Below are positions 18,098 through 28,338 of a DNA stretch of 64,000 bases, in pieces. The stretch covers positions 1 through 64,000 of the forward strand of contig JAFZKA010000056.1 of the NCBI GenBank assembly GCA_017551925.1, written 5' to 3'. This DNA comes from Bacteroidaceae bacterium (GTDB lineage Bacteria; Bacteroidota; Bacteroidia; Bacteroidales; Bacteroidaceae). Both the position numbers and the translations under genes were made by a program. The notes under the pieces were generated by a model. The model made no database searches. It saw only the letters and a list, made by a program, of their open reading frames with translations, and was not told where the DNA came from. Positions within the stretch are counted from its first letter, which is position 1; each line of letters opens with the position of its first letter.

Positions 18098-20102
18098 TGG
18101 ACCTGACTTTCTTCAATACAATAGCGGAACGGGACGGCAAATAAAGTTTCAACCACTCTTTTCTTGCCTTCTTATAGAGCGGATCAAAGAGAGTAAAATG
18201 TTCTACACCGTCATCAACACGGCCGTAACCTCCAAACTCTATACTGTCACTGTCAAGAATAGTCTTGTATGAGCCTTTTGGTACCAGAAAACCATAATCG
18301 GAGAATGAACGTGTGGGGTTGAAATTGAACACAAACACCAGATCACCGCGTCCGTAAGCCAGTACCTGGTCACCGTCATTGTGCCAATATTCCACCACAT
18401 CCTTGTTCTGAATATTCTTTGATGTGCCCAACAACCTTATCATGGCACGGTCAAAGTCACCCAACCAGCAGTACGCCAGTTGTTTGTTGTCAACAAGACT
18501 CCATTGGCGACGTGCGTATTTGTGACTCCAGCCGTTTCCCTCACGCGGAAAATCAATCCACTCGGGATGTCCGAACTCATTACCCATAAAGTTCAGATAG
18601 CCACCGTTTATGGTCGATGCGGTAACAAGCCTTATCATCTTGTGCAATGCAATGCCGCGTGATGTCACGTCATTGCCGCCGTCCTTGGTAAAATGCCAGT
18701 ACATATCGGCATCAATCAGACGGAATATGACCGTTTTGTCACCTACAAGAGCCTGATCATGACTCTCTACATATGATATGGTCTTTTCATCCTTGCGGCG
18801 GTTGGTAACCTCCCAGTAAATACCAGCCATGGACCAGTCTTCATCCTTGCGTTCCTTGATAGTCTTGATCCAGTAATCCGGTATATTCATAGCAAGGCGA
18901 TAGTCAAATCCAAAGCCGCCGTCTGTAAACGGGGCTGCCAGACCCGGCATACCGCTCACCTCCTCTGCTATGGTAATTGCATTAGGATTGAACTGATGTA
19001 TTACGCGGTTTGCCAACATCAGGTAGCAGATTGCATCATCATCCTGATGACCGTTGAAATAATCGTCATAATTGCAGAATGCCTCGCCCAGGCCGTGGCT
19101 GTAATAAAGCATTGAGGTTACTCCGTCAAAACGGAATCCGTCAAATCTGAATTCATCAAGCCAGTACTTGCAGTTGGAAAGCAGGTAATGCAAAACCTGG
19201 GTCTTGCCGTAGTCAAAGCAAAGGGAGCCCCAGGCGGAATGCTCATGACGGTCACCAGGCAGGAAATACTGATTCGGATCACCTGCAAGATTGCCCAGAC
19301 CCTCATACTCGTTCTTGACCGAATGGGAGTGAACAAGGTCCATAATTACCGATATGCCCATTCCATGAGCCGTATCAATCAGTTCCTTGAGTTCCTCAGG
19401 GGTACCGAAACGTGAAGAGGGAGCAAAGAAACTGGATACATGATATCCGAAACTGCCATAATACGGATGCTCCTGTATGGCCATAACCTGAATACAGTTG
19501 TAACCGTCCTCCTTGACACGCGGAAGTACATTATTCTTGAATTCTACATAGGTGCCCACACCCTCACGCTCCTGTGCCATACCCACATGACATTCATAAA
19601 TAAGCAGAGGATCCTGTTTGGGCTTGAAATCATTATGCCTGAAATGATACTCCTTTTTGGGGTCCCAGACCTGAGCCGAGAATATCTTGGACTGATCATC
19701 CTGAACAACCCTGCGACACCAGGCGGGAATACGGTCACCTTGACCGCCGTTCCATTTGACACGCATCTTATAGTGCTGCCCGTGACCGATCATCCCAAGA
19801 GGAATACGCAGTTCCCAATCACCGGAATCACTGATGCGCTTAAGACGGAACCGTTCCTGTTCCTCCCAGCCGGAAAAATCACCGATAAGGAATATCTCAG
19901 TGGCATTAGGCGCCCACTCCCTGAACACCCAGCCGCTGTCTGTCCGCTGAAGTCCGTAATAGAGATAGCCTGAAGCAAAATCCTTAAGACTCATCTTACC
20001 GCCGGTAAGTTCACTCTCACGCCACAATGCATGGTCATGTCTGCCCTCAATAGCGGCCTGATAAGGCGACAGCCAGGGGTCATTCTCTATTATCTTCAAC
20101 AT
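18078..20102 (-). CDS. glgB: 1,4-alpha-glucan branching enzyme
   Basis: The 674-residue GH13 enzyme makes alpha-1,6 branches in glycogen. It has an N-terminal CBM48 module (about 45-145) and a catalytic barrel with the nucleophile in DGFRFDGVTSMLYYSHG, the acid/base in ITIAEEVSGMPG and the third acidic residue in YVESHDQALVG. The eukaryote-like short N-terminus (LSPYQAAIEGRH) is common in Bacteroidetes. It starts within the last codons of the YhcH gene and overlaps the next gene, so it is translationally coupled within the operon. No other glg gene is nearby. Confidence 0.96.
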   Translation of the reverse strand: MLKIIENDPWLSPYQAAIEGRHDHALWRESELTGGKMSLKDFASGYLYYGLQRTDSGWVFREWAPNATEIFLIGDFSGWEEQERFRLKRISDSGDWELRIPLGMIGHGQHYKMRVKWNGGQGDRIPAWCRRVVQDDQSKIFSAQVWDPKKEYHFRHNDFKPKQDPLLIYECHVGMAQEREGVGTYVEFKNNVLPRVKEDGYNCIQVMAIQEHPYYGSFGYHVSSFFAPSSRFGTPEELKELIDTAHGMGISVIMDLVHSHSVKNEYEGLGNLAGDPNQYFLPGDRHEHSAWGSLCFDYGKTQVLHYLLSNCKYWLDEFRFDGFRFDGVTSMLYYSHGLGEAFCNYDDYFNGHQDDDAICYLMLANRVIHQFNPNAITIAEEVSGMPGLAAPFTDGGFGFDYRLAMNIPDYWIKTIKERKDEDWSMAGIYWEVTNRRKDEKTISYVESHDQALVGDKTVIFRLIDADMYWHFTKDGGNDVTSRGIALHKMIRLVTASTINGGYLNFMGNEFGHPEWIDFPREGNGWSHKYARRQWSLVDNKQLAYCWLGDFDRAMIRLLGTSKNIQNKDVVEYWHNDGDQVLAYGRGDLVFVFNFNPTRSFSDYGFLVPKGSYKTILDSDSIEFGGYGRVDDGVEHFTLFDPLYKKARKEWLKLYLPSRSAIVLKKVRSNGKKIM

Positions 20103-20548
20103 GGCTTGCGTATTTTTACGATAAGTTTCAGAATACCGTTTTCAGTAATGGCCGGAGCGTGACCTTCGCCCGGAAAGAACACCACAAACATACCTTTCCT
20201 GACATTAAGATACGTATCACACAAGCCGGGATAGAATGCCACATCCTTTTCACTGCTGTATGGCACCGATGCTTCAGGCATATAATCAGCAGCAATGAAT
20301 CCCATCTCCTCATCTGATGAAATGGGCACCTGTATGTCTATATATTCCCTATGAGCCTCAATCGGTACCTCATCACGCGTCTGGGCATTCTGACGGTTCA
20401 CATTGACAAAAAGGTCATCACCCTGCAGAACTATCCTGCCGGGCTCGAGCGAGCTCAGGTCTGTATTTCGGAAAAAAACAGCAACCTTATCCATCAACGG
20501 ACTTATATATCCGTATTTCTCAAGTCTGTCAAGTGTATCAAGTATCAT
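20096..20548 (-). CDS. YhcH/YjgK/YiaL (DUF386) cupin-like protein
   Basis: The 150-residue protein matches the YhcH/YjgK/YiaL family, which includes the EbgC beta-galactosidase subunit and sialic-acid-linked YhcH. Conserved pieces include EAHREYIDIQVPISSDEEMGF and MFVVFFPGEGHAPAI, where His and Glu residues form the family's metal site. The substrate is unknown; members are thought to act on sugars or their derivatives. It overlaps glgB by 7 bp and lies 3 bp from the MORN gene. Confidence 0.9.
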   Translation of the reverse strand: MILDTLDRLEKYGYISPLMDKVAVFFRNTDLSSLEPGRIVLQGDDLFVNVNRQNAQTRDEVPIEAHREYIDIQVPISSDEEMGFIAADYMPEASVPYSSEKDVAFYPGLCDTYLNVRKGMFVVFFPGEGHAPAITENGILKLIVKIRKPC

Positions 20549-20551
20549 AAC

Positions 20552-21595
20552 TCAATATGTTATTGTTCTTATCTTTTTTCCTGATTTATCCTTAACGGTG
20601 AATGTTCCTGTACGGACACCCTCCTTGAAAACTCCCTCAAGACGTGTTCCGTCAGCCTCCTCAACCACACCGTTTCCGTCAACTATACCATTCACAAAAC
20701 CGCCTCTGAATTTTGTTCCGTCAGCAAGGCTCATAGACCCTTCGCCCCAAGGAGTGTCATTCTGCCATTCCCCGTAATACTTGTCTCCATTGGCCCAGAT
20801 CATCTGTCCTGTTCCTTCACGGCGGTTGTCTCTCCATTCGCCGTCATAAACAGAGCCATCCGCCCAGGTAAATACGCCTTTCCCGTCAGCCATACCATTC
20901 CTTAATGAGCCTTTATATCTGTCTCCGTTGGCAAATGTATATTCTCCGTTTCCGGTTATGGTGCCGTTACGGAACTGTCCCTTGTATGAATCACCGTTTT
21001 CCAGAACGCACGTTCCGCTGCCGTTTTCCATATCATTCTTCCATGAGCCGGCATATGAGTATGAGACGCTCTTGTATTCGCCCTGGCCGTCACGCAGTCC
21101 GCTATCCCATGAACCGCGGTACTCTGCGCTGTCAGACCAGACCATAAGCCCTGTACCGCTCTTGAGACCGTTCTCCCACTCACCCGAATAGTATGACCCG
21201 TCAGTCCACATATACACGCCTTTTCCGTCACGTTCGTCATCCTTCCAGTTACCTTTGTATACATCGCCCGATGCATATTGGAGTTCACCCTCACCGGAGC
21301 GGATATTGTTCTCCCAGGATCCAAGATAAAGGTCACCGTTTGCATAATGGCATATACCCGTACCTTTACGCAAGCCTTTTTCATAAGAGCCCTCATAAAC
21401 ATCACCGTTCACATACTCCATACGACCGGTGCCTGACGGCTTACGCAGTTTCATCTGGCCTGTATACACAGAACCGTCACTCATCACATGACGTTTTTTC
21501 TGTTCCTGTCTGATGCTGTCCTGTTTTGCATCTCCAGCCCATAAGGTTACAGGTATGAAGAGCATAAACAACAATATGTTCAGAACCGGCCTCAT
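20552..21595 (-). CDS. Secreted MORN-repeat protein
   Basis: The 347-residue protein has a signal peptide (about 1-20, LLFMLFIPVTLWA). About thirteen MORN repeats of roughly 23 residues follow, each with a Y-x-G core (YEGSY, YLGSW, YKGNW, YSGEW and so on), covering nearly the whole chain. MORN repeats form elongated beta sheets that bind partners or lipids. The location is probably periplasmic or at the outer membrane, and the role is unknown. It overlaps kdsB by 4 bp (ATGA), so it is firmly within the envelope operon. Confidence 0.9.
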   Translation of the reverse strand: MRPVLNILLFMLFIPVTLWAGDAKQDSIRQEQKKRHVMSDGSVYTGQMKLRKPSGTGRMEYVNGDVYEGSYEKGLRKGTGICHYANGDLYLGSWENNIRSGEGELQYASGDVYKGNWKDDERDGKGVYMWTDGSYYSGEWENGLKSGTGLMVWSDSAEYRGSWDSGLRDGQGEYKSVSYSYAGSWKNDMENGSGTCVLENGDSYKGQFRNGTITGNGEYTFANGDRYKGSLRNGMADGKGVFTWADGSVYDGEWRDNRREGTGQMIWANGDKYYGEWQNDTPWGEGSMSLADGTKFRGGFVNGIVDGNGVVEEADGTRLEGVFKEGVRTGTFTVKDKSGKKIRTITY

Positions 21596-22347
21596 AAGGA
21601 GTGCTCCTTTAGAAACTTTTCCGCATCGGCAAGATCATCCGGGGTATCTATGCCTATCGTCTCAACATCAGTAACACCCACCTTGATGCGGAAACCTGCA
21701 GACAGCCAGCGTAACTGTTCAAGGCTTTCAGCCTTTTCCAAAGGAGCCTGAGGCAGTTGTGTTACTGTTCCCAGGACATCGGTCCGGAAAGCGTAAATGC
21801 CTATGTGCTTATAATATGTATGTCTTGACGGCCAATCGTTCCCGGCAACGCCTCTGAGGTAAGGAATGACGCTCCTGCTGAAATAGAGTGCATTCCAGTT
21901 ATTGTCAACAACCACTTTAGGACTGTTGGGGTTAGCAACCTTCTCAAATGGAGTATCAGGTGAAAACGGCTTCACCAGTGTGGCTATATCTGTTTCAGGA
22001 TAATTGAAAAGATCTTTCAGCGTGGTGAGTTGCGAGGGCTGGATAAACGGTTCGTCTCCCTGAATGTTCACAACGACATCAGCCTTGACACCACATTTTG
22101 TATAAGCCTCATAACAGCGGTCCGTACCGCTTTTATGATCCTCACGTGTCATTACAGCCTTAAAACCGCCGTTCTCCACAACGTTGTAGATACGGCTGTC
22201 ATCAGTAGCCACAAACACATGGTTGAACACCTTGCTTGCCTGTTCACATACACGTATTATGACAGGCTTGCCTCCCAAAACGGCAAGCGGTTTGGCAGGG
22301 AAACGGGTTGAAGCGTATCTTGCCGGTATTATTGCAACAAATTCCAT
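21592..22347 (-). CDS. kdsB: CMP-KDO synthetase (3-deoxy-manno-octulosonate cytidylyltransferase)
   Basis: The 251-residue enzyme activates KDO with CTP for lipopolysaccharide inner-core synthesis. The signature PARYASTRFPAKPLA is at residues 8-22, with the nucleotide-binding NIQGDEPFI motif around 90. Its ATG shares one base with the PBP1A stop codon (TGATG). It is cytoplasmic. Confidence 0.97.
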   Translation of the reverse strand: MEFVAIIPARYASTRFPAKPLAVLGGKPVIIRVCEQASKVFNHVFVATDDSRIYNVVENGGFKAVMTREDHKSGTDRCYEAYTKCGVKADVVVNIQGDEPFIQPSQLTTLKDLFNYPETDIATLVKPFSPDTPFEKVANPNSPKVVVDNNWNALYFSRSVIPYLRGVAGNDWPSRHTYYKHIGIYAFRTDVLGTVTQLPQAPLEKAESLEQLRWLSAGFRIKVGVTDVETIGIDTPDDLADAEKFLKEHSL

Positions 22348-24707
22348 CAGAATGATTCTATTGAGTAATTATCAAGAACATCACCGTGCGTATTGGAATA
22401 ACCGGCGCACGGATCATAATCTTCAGGTATGTCAAAGACTGCGCTTGGCGAATAACCAAGATTGACAGAATCAGCATAGACCTTATCCATGAACATGCCC
22501 CAGACGGGAAGCGCGGCATGGGCGCCCTGACCATGGTCCATATCGTCAAAGTGAATGTCACGGTCTTCACCGCCAACCCAGCATCCGGCTACAAGATCAG
22601 GCGTATATCCCATAAACCAAGCGTCAGAGTGGTTATCGGTGGTACCTGTCTTGCCGGCACAGTCAACTTTATAGAAATTGGGGAACAGACGTGAACTGCG
22701 CAGACGTGTACCGGTTCCCTCATTTACCACTGCGCGCATCATATCAATCATCTTGTACGATGTCTCCTCACTTACCACCTCATTGCTGCGCGCTGTGAAC
22801 TGGGCAAGGATATTGCCTTCGGCATCCTCAATACGGGTAACATACAGCGGAGTTGTACGTATGCCGTGATTGACAAACGCGGTATAGGCACTGACCATCT
22901 CCTGAACAGAGACGTCACATGTTCCAAGGCAAAGTGAAGGAACAGGCTCTATTGCCTGATTCCTGAGACCGAACTCATGCAGAAGATTCACGAATGCGTA
23001 TGGGCTCAGATTACTCATCAGGTATGCCGTGACATTGTTATTGGAACGTGACAGACCCCATTTGAGAGTAACCAACTGACCAAGCATCTGCTTGCCATCA
23101 TCCTTGGGCTGCCATATCTGGCCTGATTCGGTAAGGATGGTCTGTGTCTGGTTTATGGTTTGGTCACAAGGTGAATAGCCACTCTCCATTGCCAGCGAAT
23201 ACAGGTACGGTTTCATTGTGGATCCTACCTGACGGCGGCCCGATGTAACCATATCATACTGGAATGCACGGTAGTCAGGACCTCCCACATACGCACGCAC
23301 AAAACCGCTTCTGGGCTCCATACACATAAAGCCCGTGCGCAGATAGAATTTCATGTAACGTATGGAATCAAGCGGTGTAAGAACCGTATCAATATCGCCG
23401 CCGTATGAGAAAACGGTCATCTGGCAAGGGGTATTGAAAACCTTGCGTATTGAATCCTGGCTGACGCCGCTGGACTGCAGACCACGGTAACGGTCTGTCT
23501 GCTGCATGGCGCGGTCCATAATACGGTTGACCTCTTCGGTCGTCAGTTTTGATGTGAACGGTGCTGATTTGACCTTTTTCTTTGCCTTGAAGAAATCAGG
23601 CTGAAGATAATCCTGAAGTTGTGCGGCAACAGCCTCCTCGGCATACCGCTGCATGCGGGAGTCAATAGTCACATAAACCTTGAGTCCGTCAGTATATAGA
23701 TTGTACGGCTTACCGTTCTGGTTCAGATTCTTGTTGCACCATCCGAACAGCGGATCCTGCTCCCAGTCCAACGAATCCTCATAGAACTGCTGCATCTGCC
23801 AGCCGCGATAGTTCTTGCGTTCAGGTTTCTGCTTTCTCAATATGGAACGCAGATACTCCCTGAAGTATGTAGCCTGCCCCACCTTATGGTCCACCTTGTG
23901 GTAATTCAGGACCAGTTCTGTAGCCTGAAGGGAATCTGTCTGTTCAGCCGAAAGGAAACCGGCTTTCTCCATCTGTCCCAACACCACATTACGGCGTTCG
24001 CATGTCAGTTCCTTGCGACGCAGCGGATTGTAAAGTGAAGAGTTCTTGCACATACCGATGAGCATGGCAGACTCCTCTGCATTCAGTTCTGAAGGCAACT
24101 TGCCGAAATATGTGTTTGAAGCAGTATAAATGCCTATGGCGTTGTTTCCAAAGTCATATTTGTTCAGATAGAGAGTAAGTATCTCCTCTTTAGTGTAGAA
24201 TCTTTCCAGTTTCACCGCTATGACCCACTCACTTGGTTTTTGCAACGCTCTCTGAACGGAACTGCGTGCCACATGTTCAGTGTACAACTGTTTGGCCAAC
24301 TGCTGCGTGAGCGTACTGCCTCCACCTGCGCTGTGCTGCCTGAGGATAACCCTCTTTACAACCGCACGGACCAGGGCTTTGAGATCTATTCCGCAGTGTT
24401 CACTGAAACGGACATCCTCTGTTGCAACCAGGGCTTTTACCAGATATGGAGACAATTCATCAAAATCAACCCAGACGCGGTTGTCCTCACTCCGCGCAAA
24501 AGTGCCGAGCACCACTCCATCGGCCGAAATGATCTGTGTAGCAAACTTATCTATCGGATTTTCTATATCCTCAAGTGACGGCATATTGCCGATCCACCCT
24601 TTACTTATACCTGAAAAAAAGAGATAAACTGCAACTGCCCCAAAGGCGAACAAGCCCCATAGCCAGATTACAATTCTGATTGCTGTCTTTTTGGAGAGAC
24701 CTTTCAT
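22347..24707 (-). CDS. Bifunctional penicillin-binding protein 1A
   Basis: The 786-residue protein has one N-terminal membrane helix (about 12-35). A GT51 glycosyltransferase domain follows (catalytic Glu in ALVATEDVRFSEHCGID; GGSTLTQQLAKQLY), then a transpeptidase domain with SxxK (GSTMKPYLY), SxN (SRSNNN) and KTGTT boxes. It polymerises and cross-links peptidoglycan. A TTG eight codons upstream keeps the frame open, but the ATG at 24707 is chosen. It is the first gene of a six-gene operon with KdsB, MORN, YhcH, GlgB and a membrane protein. Confidence 0.95.
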   Translation of the reverse strand: MKGLSKKTAIRIVIWLWGLFAFGAVAVYLFFSGISKGWIGNMPSLEDIENPIDKFATQIISADGVVLGTFARSEDNRVWVDFDELSPYLVKALVATEDVRFSEHCGIDLKALVRAVVKRVILRQHSAGGGSTLTQQLAKQLYTEHVARSSVQRALQKPSEWVIAVKLERFYTKEEILTLYLNKYDFGNNAIGIYTASNTYFGKLPSELNAEESAMLIGMCKNSSLYNPLRRKELTCERRNVVLGQMEKAGFLSAEQTDSLQATELVLNYHKVDHKVGQATYFREYLRSILRKQKPERKNYRGWQMQQFYEDSLDWEQDPLFGWCNKNLNQNGKPYNLYTDGLKVYVTIDSRMQRYAEEAVAAQLQDYLQPDFFKAKKKVKSAPFTSKLTTEEVNRIMDRAMQQTDRYRGLQSSGVSQDSIRKVFNTPCQMTVFSYGGDIDTVLTPLDSIRYMKFYLRTGFMCMEPRSGFVRAYVGGPDYRAFQYDMVTSGRRQVGSTMKPYLYSLAMESGYSPCDQTINQTQTILTESGQIWQPKDDGKQMLGQLVTLKWGLSRSNNNVTAYLMSNLSPYAFVNLLHEFGLRNQAIEPVPSLCLGTCDVSVQEMVSAYTAFVNHGIRTTPLYVTRIEDAEGNILAQFTARSNEVVSEETSYKMIDMMRAVVNEGTGTRLRSSRLFPNFYKVDCAGKTGTTDNHSDAWFMGYTPDLVAGCWVGGEDRDIHFDDMDHGQGAHAALPVWGMFMDKVYADSVNLGYSPSAVFDIPEDYDPCAGYSNTHGDVLDNYSIESF

Positions 24708-24728
24708 AGAAATACTGTATAAATCATA

Positions 24729-24736
24729 CAAATTTA
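24729..24736 (-). promoter_or_regulatory. -7 promoter box of the PBP1A operon
   Basis: TAAATTTG on the minus strand, 21 bases upstream of the chosen ATG, fits TAnnTTTG. Confidence 0.5.
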
Positions 24737-24831
24737 AAACAAAAAAGACTTACCTGAACCACCATATATGCAAAATTTGCTTTTTTAGGGAAAGTTATGA
24801 ACAAGCACTCTGCAAGTTGGTATTTTATTAG

Positions 24832-24839
24832 TAATTTTG
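24832..24839 (+). promoter_or_regulatory. -7 promoter box of pyrB
   Basis: TAATTTTG matches TAnnTTTG and gives a leader of about 20 bases before the pyrB ATG, too short for an attenuator. Confidence 0.5.
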
Positions 24840-24863
24840 GAGTCTCTAATAAACTGAATCCAA

Positions 24864-25784
24864 ATGGACCAAACCGGCAGAAGTCTGATTTCACTTGAGG
24901 GCCTTGACAGAGAGGATATCCTGTGGCTGTTAAAACAGGCACAATCATTTGAAGCCGCCCCTAACAGCAAGATCCTTGACGGAAAAATTGTGGCTACACT
25001 TTTTTTTGAGCCATCTACAAGAACACGTCTTAGTTTTGAAACAGCAGTCAACCGTCTTGGCGGTCGCGTAATCGGTTTTTCCGATGCGGCGACCACCAGT
25101 TCCTCAAAGGGTGAGACGCTCAAGGACACCATAATGATGGTGAGCAATTATGCTGACCTGATCATTATGCGTCATTATCTTGAGGGAGCAGCCCGTTACG
25201 CAAGTGAGGTGTCACCCGTGCCAATCATCAATGCAGGCGACGGCGCCAACCAGCATCCGTCACAAACCATGCTTGACCTCTATTCAATGCTTAAGACACA
25301 GGGAAGGCTCGATGACCTGAACATCTATCTTGTAGGTGACCTGAAATATGGCCGTACGGTTCATTCCATGCTCACAGCAATGCGTTTCTTCAATCCCACA
25401 TTCCACTTTATCTCTCCCAACGAACTCAAAATGCCTGATGAGTACAAGGAGTACTGCCGTATCAACGGGATAAAGTTTGAGGAGCACTCCCGTTTTGATG
25501 AGGAGACCATAGCCGATGCCGATATCCTCTATATGACCAGAGTACAACGTGAAAGGTTTACTGATCTCATGGAATATGAGCGTGTAAAAGACATGTTCAT
25601 TCTCAAAAACGATATGCTCAAAAGCGCCAAGCCCAACCTGAAAATCCTGCACCCGCTCCCCAGAGTGAATGAAATAGCGCAGGATGTTGACGCCAACCTG
25701 CATGCATATTATTTCCAGCAGGCCAAGAACGGTCTGTTTGTACGTGAGGCACTTATCTGCAACGCTTTGAATCTTCTAAAATGA
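24864..25784 (+). CDS. pyrB: Aspartate carbamoyltransferase, catalytic subunit
   Basis: The 306-residue enzyme makes carbamoyl aspartate in pyrimidine synthesis. The carbamoyl-phosphate site [12 protein letters not shown] is near residue 50, and HPLPRVNEI is close to the C-terminus. It overlaps pyrI by 4 bp (ATGA), as expected for the PyrB-PyrI holoenzyme. Confidence 0.97.
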   Translation: MDQTGRSLISLEGLDREDILWLLKQAQSFEAAPNSKILDGKIVATLFFEPSTRTRLSFETAVNRLGGRVIGFSDAATTSSSKGETLKDTIMMVSNYADLIIMRHYLEGAARYASEVSPVPIINAGDGANQHPSQTMLDLYSMLKTQGRLDDLNIYLVGDLKYGRTVHSMLTAMRFFNPTFHFISPNELKMPDEYKEYCRINGIKFEEHSRFDEETIADADILYMTRVQRERFTDLMEYERVKDMFILKNDMLKSAKPNLKILHPLPRVNEIAQDVDANLHAYYFQQAKNGLFVREALICNALNLLK

Positions 25785-26254
25785 CACGTATGGAGAAATC
25801 GGCAAAATCAGAACTGCTTGTTGCAGCCCTTGAGAACGGGACTGTGATAGACCATATACCCTCTGACAAGGTATTTGATGTTGTCAACCTGTTGGGACTG
25901 ACAAAAATCAACACCCCCATAACAATCGGTTCAAACCTGAGCAGCCGCAAAATGGGCAGCAAAGGCATTATCAAGATTGCGGACCGCTATTTCACAGAAG
26001 AGGAGTGCAGCAAGTTATCGGTCATAGCCCCCAACATAGTATTGAACATTATAAGGGACTATGAAGTTGTTGAAAAGAAACGCATATCCATGCCCGATGA
26101 AGTGCGTGGTATAGTAAAATGCGGCAACCCCAAATGCATCACCAACCATGAGCCCATGCTGACCGTGTTTGATGTTGTTGACAAGGAGAACGGCACATTA
26201 CGCTGCCGCTACTGCAATAAGGACGTACATAAAAACGATATAAAACTACTCTGA
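25781..26254 (+). CDS. pyrI: Aspartate carbamoyltransferase, regulatory subunit
   Basis: The 157-residue subunit binds effector nucleotides (allosteric domain about 10-105) and carries the four-cysteine zinc site in [10 protein letters not shown] and CRYC that contacts PyrB. ATG 25781 overlaps the pyrB stop; a second ATG at 25790 is also possible. Its TGA stop shares one base with the next ATG. Confidence 0.95.
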   Translation: MTRMEKSAKSELLVAALENGTVIDHIPSDKVFDVVNLLGLTKINTPITIGSNLSSRKMGSKGIIKIADRYFTEEECSKLSVIAPNIVLNIIRDYEVVEKKRISMPDEVRGIVKCGNPKCITNHEPMLTVFDVVDKENGTLRCRYCNKDVHKNDIKLL

Positions 26255-26961
26255 TGAGACGGCTGTTCCTTTCTGTCTTGGCATTATTGCCTGCTGTCAT
26301 GGCCCATGCGGTTGAGCCGAACGGTCCTGAAAGGTTCCCCTTTTTTACATGGGGAGCAAGGATCGGGTTTAATGCTACGGGCACATACATCAGCCAGGCT
26401 GTTTTAGACGGAAAGGACCTTACCAATTATGAGCAGGACACGCAGGTGGGCAATTTCTGTTCGCTGCAGTTCAGGTTCAACTCCTCAAGACTGTTTTTTC
26501 AGTCAGGCATCGGACTGAGTTCAAACAAGACGACCGTAAACATTGACCGGAACAGTTGGAAAGAAAATTCCCAGACAACTGATTTCCTTACGGCATCATA
26601 TGTAATGAAATCTGTCACCGTTCCGGTTCAGATAGGATGCCATATCATAAATCAGTCTCCATATTGCATGTCAGTCTTTACGGGCCCGAGATTCAGATAC
26701 ACACCTTCAAAATACTACTCCGCATCATTCATCAATCAGAATCCGTATAATCTTGCCGAAACCAACAATCCTCTGTCCGTAGGCTGGACTATAGGACTTA
26801 GCATACTGATTGAACGTACATTCCTTGATTTTGAATATGAAGCCGGCATAAGCAATCTTTCAAAAAGCATCAATGACACGAGCGGAGCGTATTCCGGATC
26901 AGAGTTTAATCTTGGCCACAGGACTTCAATACTGTCATTTTCCTATGGCATCATGTTTTAG
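26254..26961 (+). CDS. Outer membrane beta-barrel protein coupled to pyrBI
   Basis: The 235-residue protein has a signal peptide (about 1-18, ending AHA) and a pattern of alternating beta strands ending in LSFSYGIMF with a terminal Phe, as in porin-family OMPs. No specific family is recognised. It starts on the last base of the pyrI stop codon, so it is translated from the pyrimidine operon, although no functional link is obvious. glyA follows 27 bp downstream. Confidence 0.75.
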   Translation: MRRLFLSVLALLPAVMAHAVEPNGPERFPFFTWGARIGFNATGTYISQAVLDGKDLTNYEQDTQVGNFCSLQFRFNSSRLFFQSGIGLSSNKTTVNIDRNSWKENSQTTDFLTASYVMKSVTVPVQIGCHIINQSPYCMSVFTGPRFRYTPSKYYSASFINQNPYNLAETNNPLSVGWTIGLSILIERTFLDFEYEAGISNLSKSINDTSGAYSGSEFNLGHRTSILSFSYGIMF

Positions 26962-26988
26962 AAACATTAAAAACCAACAAAAATAATT

Positions 26989-28269
26989 ATGAAAAGAGAT
27001 CAGGAGATTTTTGACATCATTGAGCGCGAACATCAGCGCCAGGCTAAAGGAATTGAATTGATTGCCTCTGAGAACTTTGTAAGCGATCAGGTTATGCAAG
27101 CCATGGGATCATGCCTCACCAACAAATATGCCGAAGGTTATCCCGGCAAGCGTTACTACGGTGGTTGTGAGGTTGTTGATGAGGCCGAGAGCCTTGCCAT
27201 TGCACGCATCAAGAAACTGTTCGGTGCAGAATATGCAAATGTTCAGCCCCATTCAGGTGCTCAGGCAAACGCAGCCGTACTTCAGGCTGTACTCATGCCG
27301 GGTGAGACATTCATGGGTCTCAACCTTGCACACGGCGGTCACCTGTCACATGGTTCTGCAGTCAATTCATCAGGTATCCTCTATCATGCCGTAGGCTATG
27401 ACCTGAATCCTGAGACCGGCCGTGTTGACTATGACAAGATGGAGCAACTGGCACTTGAGGTCAAACCGAAACTCATCATCGGCGGCGGTTCAGCCTATTC
27501 ACGCGAGTGGGACTACGCCCGCATGCGTAAGATTGCCGATGAGGTTGGCGCACTTCTTATGATAGATATGGCTCATCCTGCCGGTCTTATCGCTGCAGGT
27601 CTGCTTGAGAACCCTGTAAAGTACGCTCACATCGTAACCTCTACCACCCACAAGACACTGCGCGGTCCACGCGGCGGTATCATTCTGCTGGGTAAGGACT
27701 TCCAGGATCCACGCGGCCGCAAGACTCCTAAAGGTGAGATCAAGATGATGTCACAGCTCATTGACTCAGCCGTATTCCCCGGCACACAGGGCGGTCCTCT
27801 GGAACACGTTATCGCAGCCAAGGCCGTTGCATTCGGCGAGGCTCTTCAGCCTGAGTTCAAGGAGTATCAGATCCAGGTTCAGAAGAACGCCAAGAAACTG
27901 GCTGAGGAACTGACCAAGCGCGGATTCACCATCGTATCAGGCGGCACCGACAACCACAGCATGCTGGTTGACCTGCGTTCCAAGTACCCTGACCTGACCG
28001 GTAAGGTTGCCGAGAAGGCTCTTGTTGCAGCCGATATCACAGCCAACAAGAACATGGTTCCGTTTGACTCACGCAGCGCATTCCAGACTTCAGGTCTGCG
28101 TTTCGGCACCCCCGCCATCACAACTCGCGGTGCCAAGGAGGACATGATGGTAATCATTGCCGAACTCATTGAGGAGGTGCTGAACGCTCCCGAGGATGAG
28201 GCTGTAATTGCAAAGGTCCGTGCACGTGTAAACGACATGATGAAAGACTATCCCATGTTCGCTTATTGA
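26989..28269 (+). CDS. glyA: Serine hydroxymethyltransferase
   Basis: The 426-residue PLP enzyme interconverts serine and glycine while charging tetrahydrofolate with a one-carbon unit. The PLP-binding lysine lies in [14 protein letters not shown], and the N-terminal [12 protein letters not shown] motif is intact. It sits 27 bp after the OMP gene and ends in a strong terminator, so it may be the last gene of the pyrBI unit. Its codons are more optimised than those of its neighbours. Confidence 0.98.
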   Translation: MKRDQEIFDIIEREHQRQAKGIELIASENFVSDQVMQAMGSCLTNKYAEGYPGKRYYGGCEVVDEAESLAIARIKKLFGAEYANVQPHSGAQANAAVLQAVLMPGETFMGLNLAHGGHLSHGSAVNSSGILYHAVGYDLNPETGRVDYDKMEQLALEVKPKLIIGGGSAYSREWDYARMRKIADEVGALLMIDMAHPAGLIAAGLLENPVKYAHIVTSTTHKTLRGPRGGIILLGKDFQDPRGRKTPKGEIKMMSQLIDSAVFPGTQGGPLEHVIAAKAVAFGEALQPEFKEYQIQVQKNAKKLAEELTKRGFTIVSGGTDNHSMLVDLRSKYPDLTGKVAEKALVAADITANKNMVPFDSRSAFQTSGLRFGTPAITTRGAKEDMMVIIAELIEEVLNAPEDEAVIAKVRARVNDMMKDYPMFAY

Positions 28270-28286
28270 TTATTACCACAACTGTA

Positions 28287-28318
28287 AAACAAGCCCGGCC
28301 TGTTGGTTGGGCTTGTTT
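28287..28318 (+). terminator. Strong terminator after glyA
   Basis: A perfect 10-bp stem (28287-28296 with 28309-28318) ends in a T-run. It begins 17 bases after the glyA stop. Confidence 0.85.
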
Positions 28319-28338
28319 AACTTTATCTCACATAATCA

